Shown here in pieces: positions 55,023 through 56,380 of a stretch of DNA of 56,380 nt (positions are counted from its first letter, which is position 1; every line of letters begins with the position of its first letter). A program made the position numbers and the translations under genes. Source of the DNA: Bacteroidota bacterium (GTDB lineage: Bacteria > Bacteroidota > Bacteroidia > Bacteroidales > Lentimicrobiaceae); NCBI GenBank assembly GCA_023434665.1, contig JAEYSM010000061.1, positions 1 to 56,380 of the forward strand. The letters are read 5' to 3'. Below the pieces are notes generated by a model. That model had not been told where the DNA came from, did no database searches, and saw only the letters and a program-made list of their open reading frames with translations.

Positions 55023-55052
55023 TTGCAAATTTAGTTTAAAATGTTAATTTTG
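55023..55052 (+). promoter_or_regulatory. Promoter for the M23-MerR operon
   Basis: TTG (55023-55025), a 19-base spacer and TAATTTTG (55045-55052) match the Bacteroidota consensus, 54 bases before the ATG at 55107. Confidence 0.7.
55026..55033 (-). promoter_or_regulatory. -7 element for alaS
   Basis: The minus strand reads TAAATTTG (perfect TAnnTTTG) 61 bases before the alaS ATG. It sits inside the spacer of the plus-strand promoter, so the two polymerases cannot bind together. Confidence 0.6.
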
Positions 55053-55106
55053 CGACACCATGATGGGAACATGGTTCATTTAGATTATTGATTAATTAGT
55101 TTTTTC

Positions 55107-56078
55107 ATGCCTAAAGTCAGATATCACTTCAACCCAAGATCATTAAAGATTGAGAAGGTGCAAGTGACCTTCCGTCAACGATTCATAAGGTTTTTATCTG
55201 TAATTGCATCCGGACTTGTATTTTCATCTGTTGTTTTGCTTTTTGCCTATAATTTTCTAGATTCTCCAAAAGAAAGGATGCTCAAGAGAGAAATCGAGCA
55301 ATATGAATTTCAGTATAAGGTCTTGAACGATAAATTGAATCAGGTTCAGGATGTTGTTGCCGATCTTCAGGACAGAGATGACAATATTTACAGAGTAATC
55401 TTTGAATCTGAGCCTATACCGTCTTCCATCCGTAAAGCAGGCTTTGGAGGGTCAGACCGATATAAGAACCTCGAAGGTTATAAAAATTCAGATATCATCA
55501 AGAAGACTGCAAAGCAGCTTGATATGATTGCCAGTCAGCTTTACGTCCAGTCGAAATCTTACGACGAAGTATATGAACTGGCTAAAAATAAAGAGGAAAT
55601 GATGGCTTCCATCCCCGCCATTCAACCTATTGCTAATAAGGATCTGCGTCGCATTGGATCGTATTTTGGTTATCGTACAGATCCTTTTTATAAAGTTACC
55701 AAATTTCATGAGGGAATTGATTTCACTGCTTCTGTAGGCACAGAAATATATGCTACCGGTGACGGTACTGTTGTTGAAGTGAGCAGATCGAAAGGAGGTT
55801 ATGGTAAATGTATTGTTATTAACCACGGTTACGGTTATCAGACACTTTATGCTCATCTATCTAAAATTGAAGTCAAAGTTGGACAAAAGGTAAAAAGAGG
55901 ACAAGTAGTTGGCAGGGTTGGTAATACAGGCAAATCTACTGCTCCTCATTTACATTATGAAGTACATAAGAATTCACGAACAGTCGATCCTATCAACTTC
56001 TTCTTCAACGACATTACGCCTGAAGAATATGAACTCATGATTGAGTTATCACAGCGGCCTTCTCAAACCTTAGATTAA
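55107..56078 (+). CDS. Membrane-anchored M23 family peptidase (coiled-coil type)
   Basis: The product has 323 residues. A basic N-terminus and one membrane segment (about 29-50) are followed by a coiled coil (about 54-92), a linker, and an M23 domain (about 185-300). The zinc motifs are complete: H201 and D205 in FHEGIDF, and H281-x-H283 in APHLHYE. This is the usual order of MepM-type endopeptidases that cleave peptidoglycan cross-links, here facing the periplasm. It is divergent from alaS, with the next MerR gene starting 3 bases after its stop. Confidence 0.94.
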   Translation: MPKVRYHFNPRSLKIEKVQVTFRQRFIRFLSVIASGLVFSSVVLLFAYNFLDSPKERMLKREIEQYEFQYKVLNDKLNQVQDVVADLQDRDDNIYRVIFESEPIPSSIRKAGFGGSDRYKNLEGYKNSDIIKKTAKQLDMIASQLYVQSKSYDEVYELAKNKEEMMASIPAIQPIANKDLRRIGSYFGYRTDPFYKVTKFHEGIDFTASVGTEIYATGDGTVVEVSRSKGGYGKCIVINHGYGYQTLYAHLSKIEVKVGQKVKRGQVVGRVGNTGKSTAPHLHYEVHKNSRTVDPINFFFNDITPEEYELMIELSQRPSQTLD

Positions 56079-56081
56079 AAT

Positions 56082-56380
56082 ATGCCTTACAAGAAACCTG
56101 AAATAAAGAAGGTTTATTATCGCATTGGCGAAGTGGCAGAGATGTTTAATGTAAATGTTTCTCAGATTCGATTTTGGGAAAAGGAGTTCGATATCATAAA
56201 GCCATTCAGGAACAAAAAGGGGAATCGCTTATTTACTCAGGCTGATGTTGATAACTTCCACATCATATTTCACTTGGTAAAAGAAAGAGGCTATACTTTA
56301 CAGGGAGCAAAAGAAAAGCTCAAAACAAATTATAGCGACACCTCCGAAAACCACCAGATTGTCAAAACTCTTCAGGAAAT
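56082..56380 (+). CDS. MerR family transcriptional regulator (partial, cut by window edge)
   Basis: The frame starts at the ATG at 56082 and runs off the right edge after about 99 residues with no stop. It has a MerR helix-turn-helix: YYRIGEVAEMFNVNVSQIRF followed by WEKEF and KGNRLFTQADVDN near residues 12-65. The effector part is outside the window. It begins 3 bases after the M23 stop, so the two are coupled. It differs from the B12-binding MerR at 51377-52258 and I see no B12 motif in the part available. Confidence 0.88.
   Translation, partial: MPYKKPEIKKVYYRIGEVAEMFNVNVSQIRFWEKEFDIIKPFRNKKGNRLFTQADVDNFHIIFHLVKERGYTLQGAKEKLKTNYSDTSENHQIVKTLQE

Noticed and set aside
1..56380. CRISPR arrays, insertion sequences, prophage or attachment sites
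   Set aside because: No spaced repeats, transposase, integrase or phage structural genes were seen; gene content and base composition look uniform along the window.

Overview
The window is an AT-rich stretch of a Bacteroidota chromosome. It most resembles an anaerobic or aerotolerant environmental relative of Bacteroidales/Marinilabiliales, but the genus cannot be told from this sequence. The assignment rests on several signs: a type IX secretion (Por) C-terminal sorting domain, gldF/gldG, two TonB-dependent receptors with carboxypeptidase-like N-terminal domains, a DUF2723 protein, the alaS / M23 peptidase / MerR gene order, and many promoters of the Bacteroidota -7 form TAnnTTTG.

Layout. 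1-2.8 kb: two head-to-head paralogous secreted proteins, the left one cut by the window edge. 2.9-6.4 kb: an indolepyruvate:ferredoxin oxidoreductase operon (iorA-iorB) fused translationally to an M23 peptidase gene. 6.5-11.5 kb: ACP phosphodiesterase-like gene, rpmB, a CorC-type transporter and a TonB-dependent receptor. 11.6-16.9 kb: tRNA-Gln, then rimP-nusA-infB. 17-18.5 kb: two tandem superoxide dismutases, one exported. 18.8-24 kb: DUF2723 glycosyltransferase-like membrane protein, lgt and a GT28-like glycosyltransferase. 24.1-26.8 kb: dprA, rsgA, dtd. 26.8-29.7 kb: a second TonB-dependent receptor and a DCC (thioredoxin-like) protein. 29.8-32.9 kb: icd-gltA-yjbQ. 32.9-37.5 kb: gldF-gldG-DUF4340-nucleotide-sugar epimerase operon. 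37.6-42.4 kb: a dihydroorotate-dehydrogenase-like gene divergent from nifJ. 42.5-43.3 kb: an e(P4)-type acid phosphatase lipoprotein interrupted by one in-frame amber codon. 43.4-48.2 kb: S9 peptidase, exported DJ-1/PfpI protein, sppA. 48.3-50.4 kb: folK, deoxynucleoside kinase, a minimal histidine kinase. 50.5-52.3 kb: an ECF-type sigma factor and a CarH-like B12-binding MerR regulator. 52.4-56.4 kb: alaS, M23 peptidase and the start of a second MerR gene.

Together the genes indicate ferredoxin-linked oxidation of 2-oxoacids (IOR, PFOR), an oxidative TCA entry branch (citrate synthase, isocitrate dehydrogenase), oxygen defence, and a large envelope and secretion programme. Most of the window is ordinary housekeeping. 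The parts most worth a second look are the CarH-like regulator/sigma pair with shared GTTAAACAG motifs, the amber-interrupted phosphatase, the 13-bp tandem duplications around the two sod genes (one of which resets a reading frame), the head-to-head secreted paralogues, and several enzymes whose usual catalytic or Fe-S elements are changed. No CRISPR array, IS element, prophage or integron was seen.
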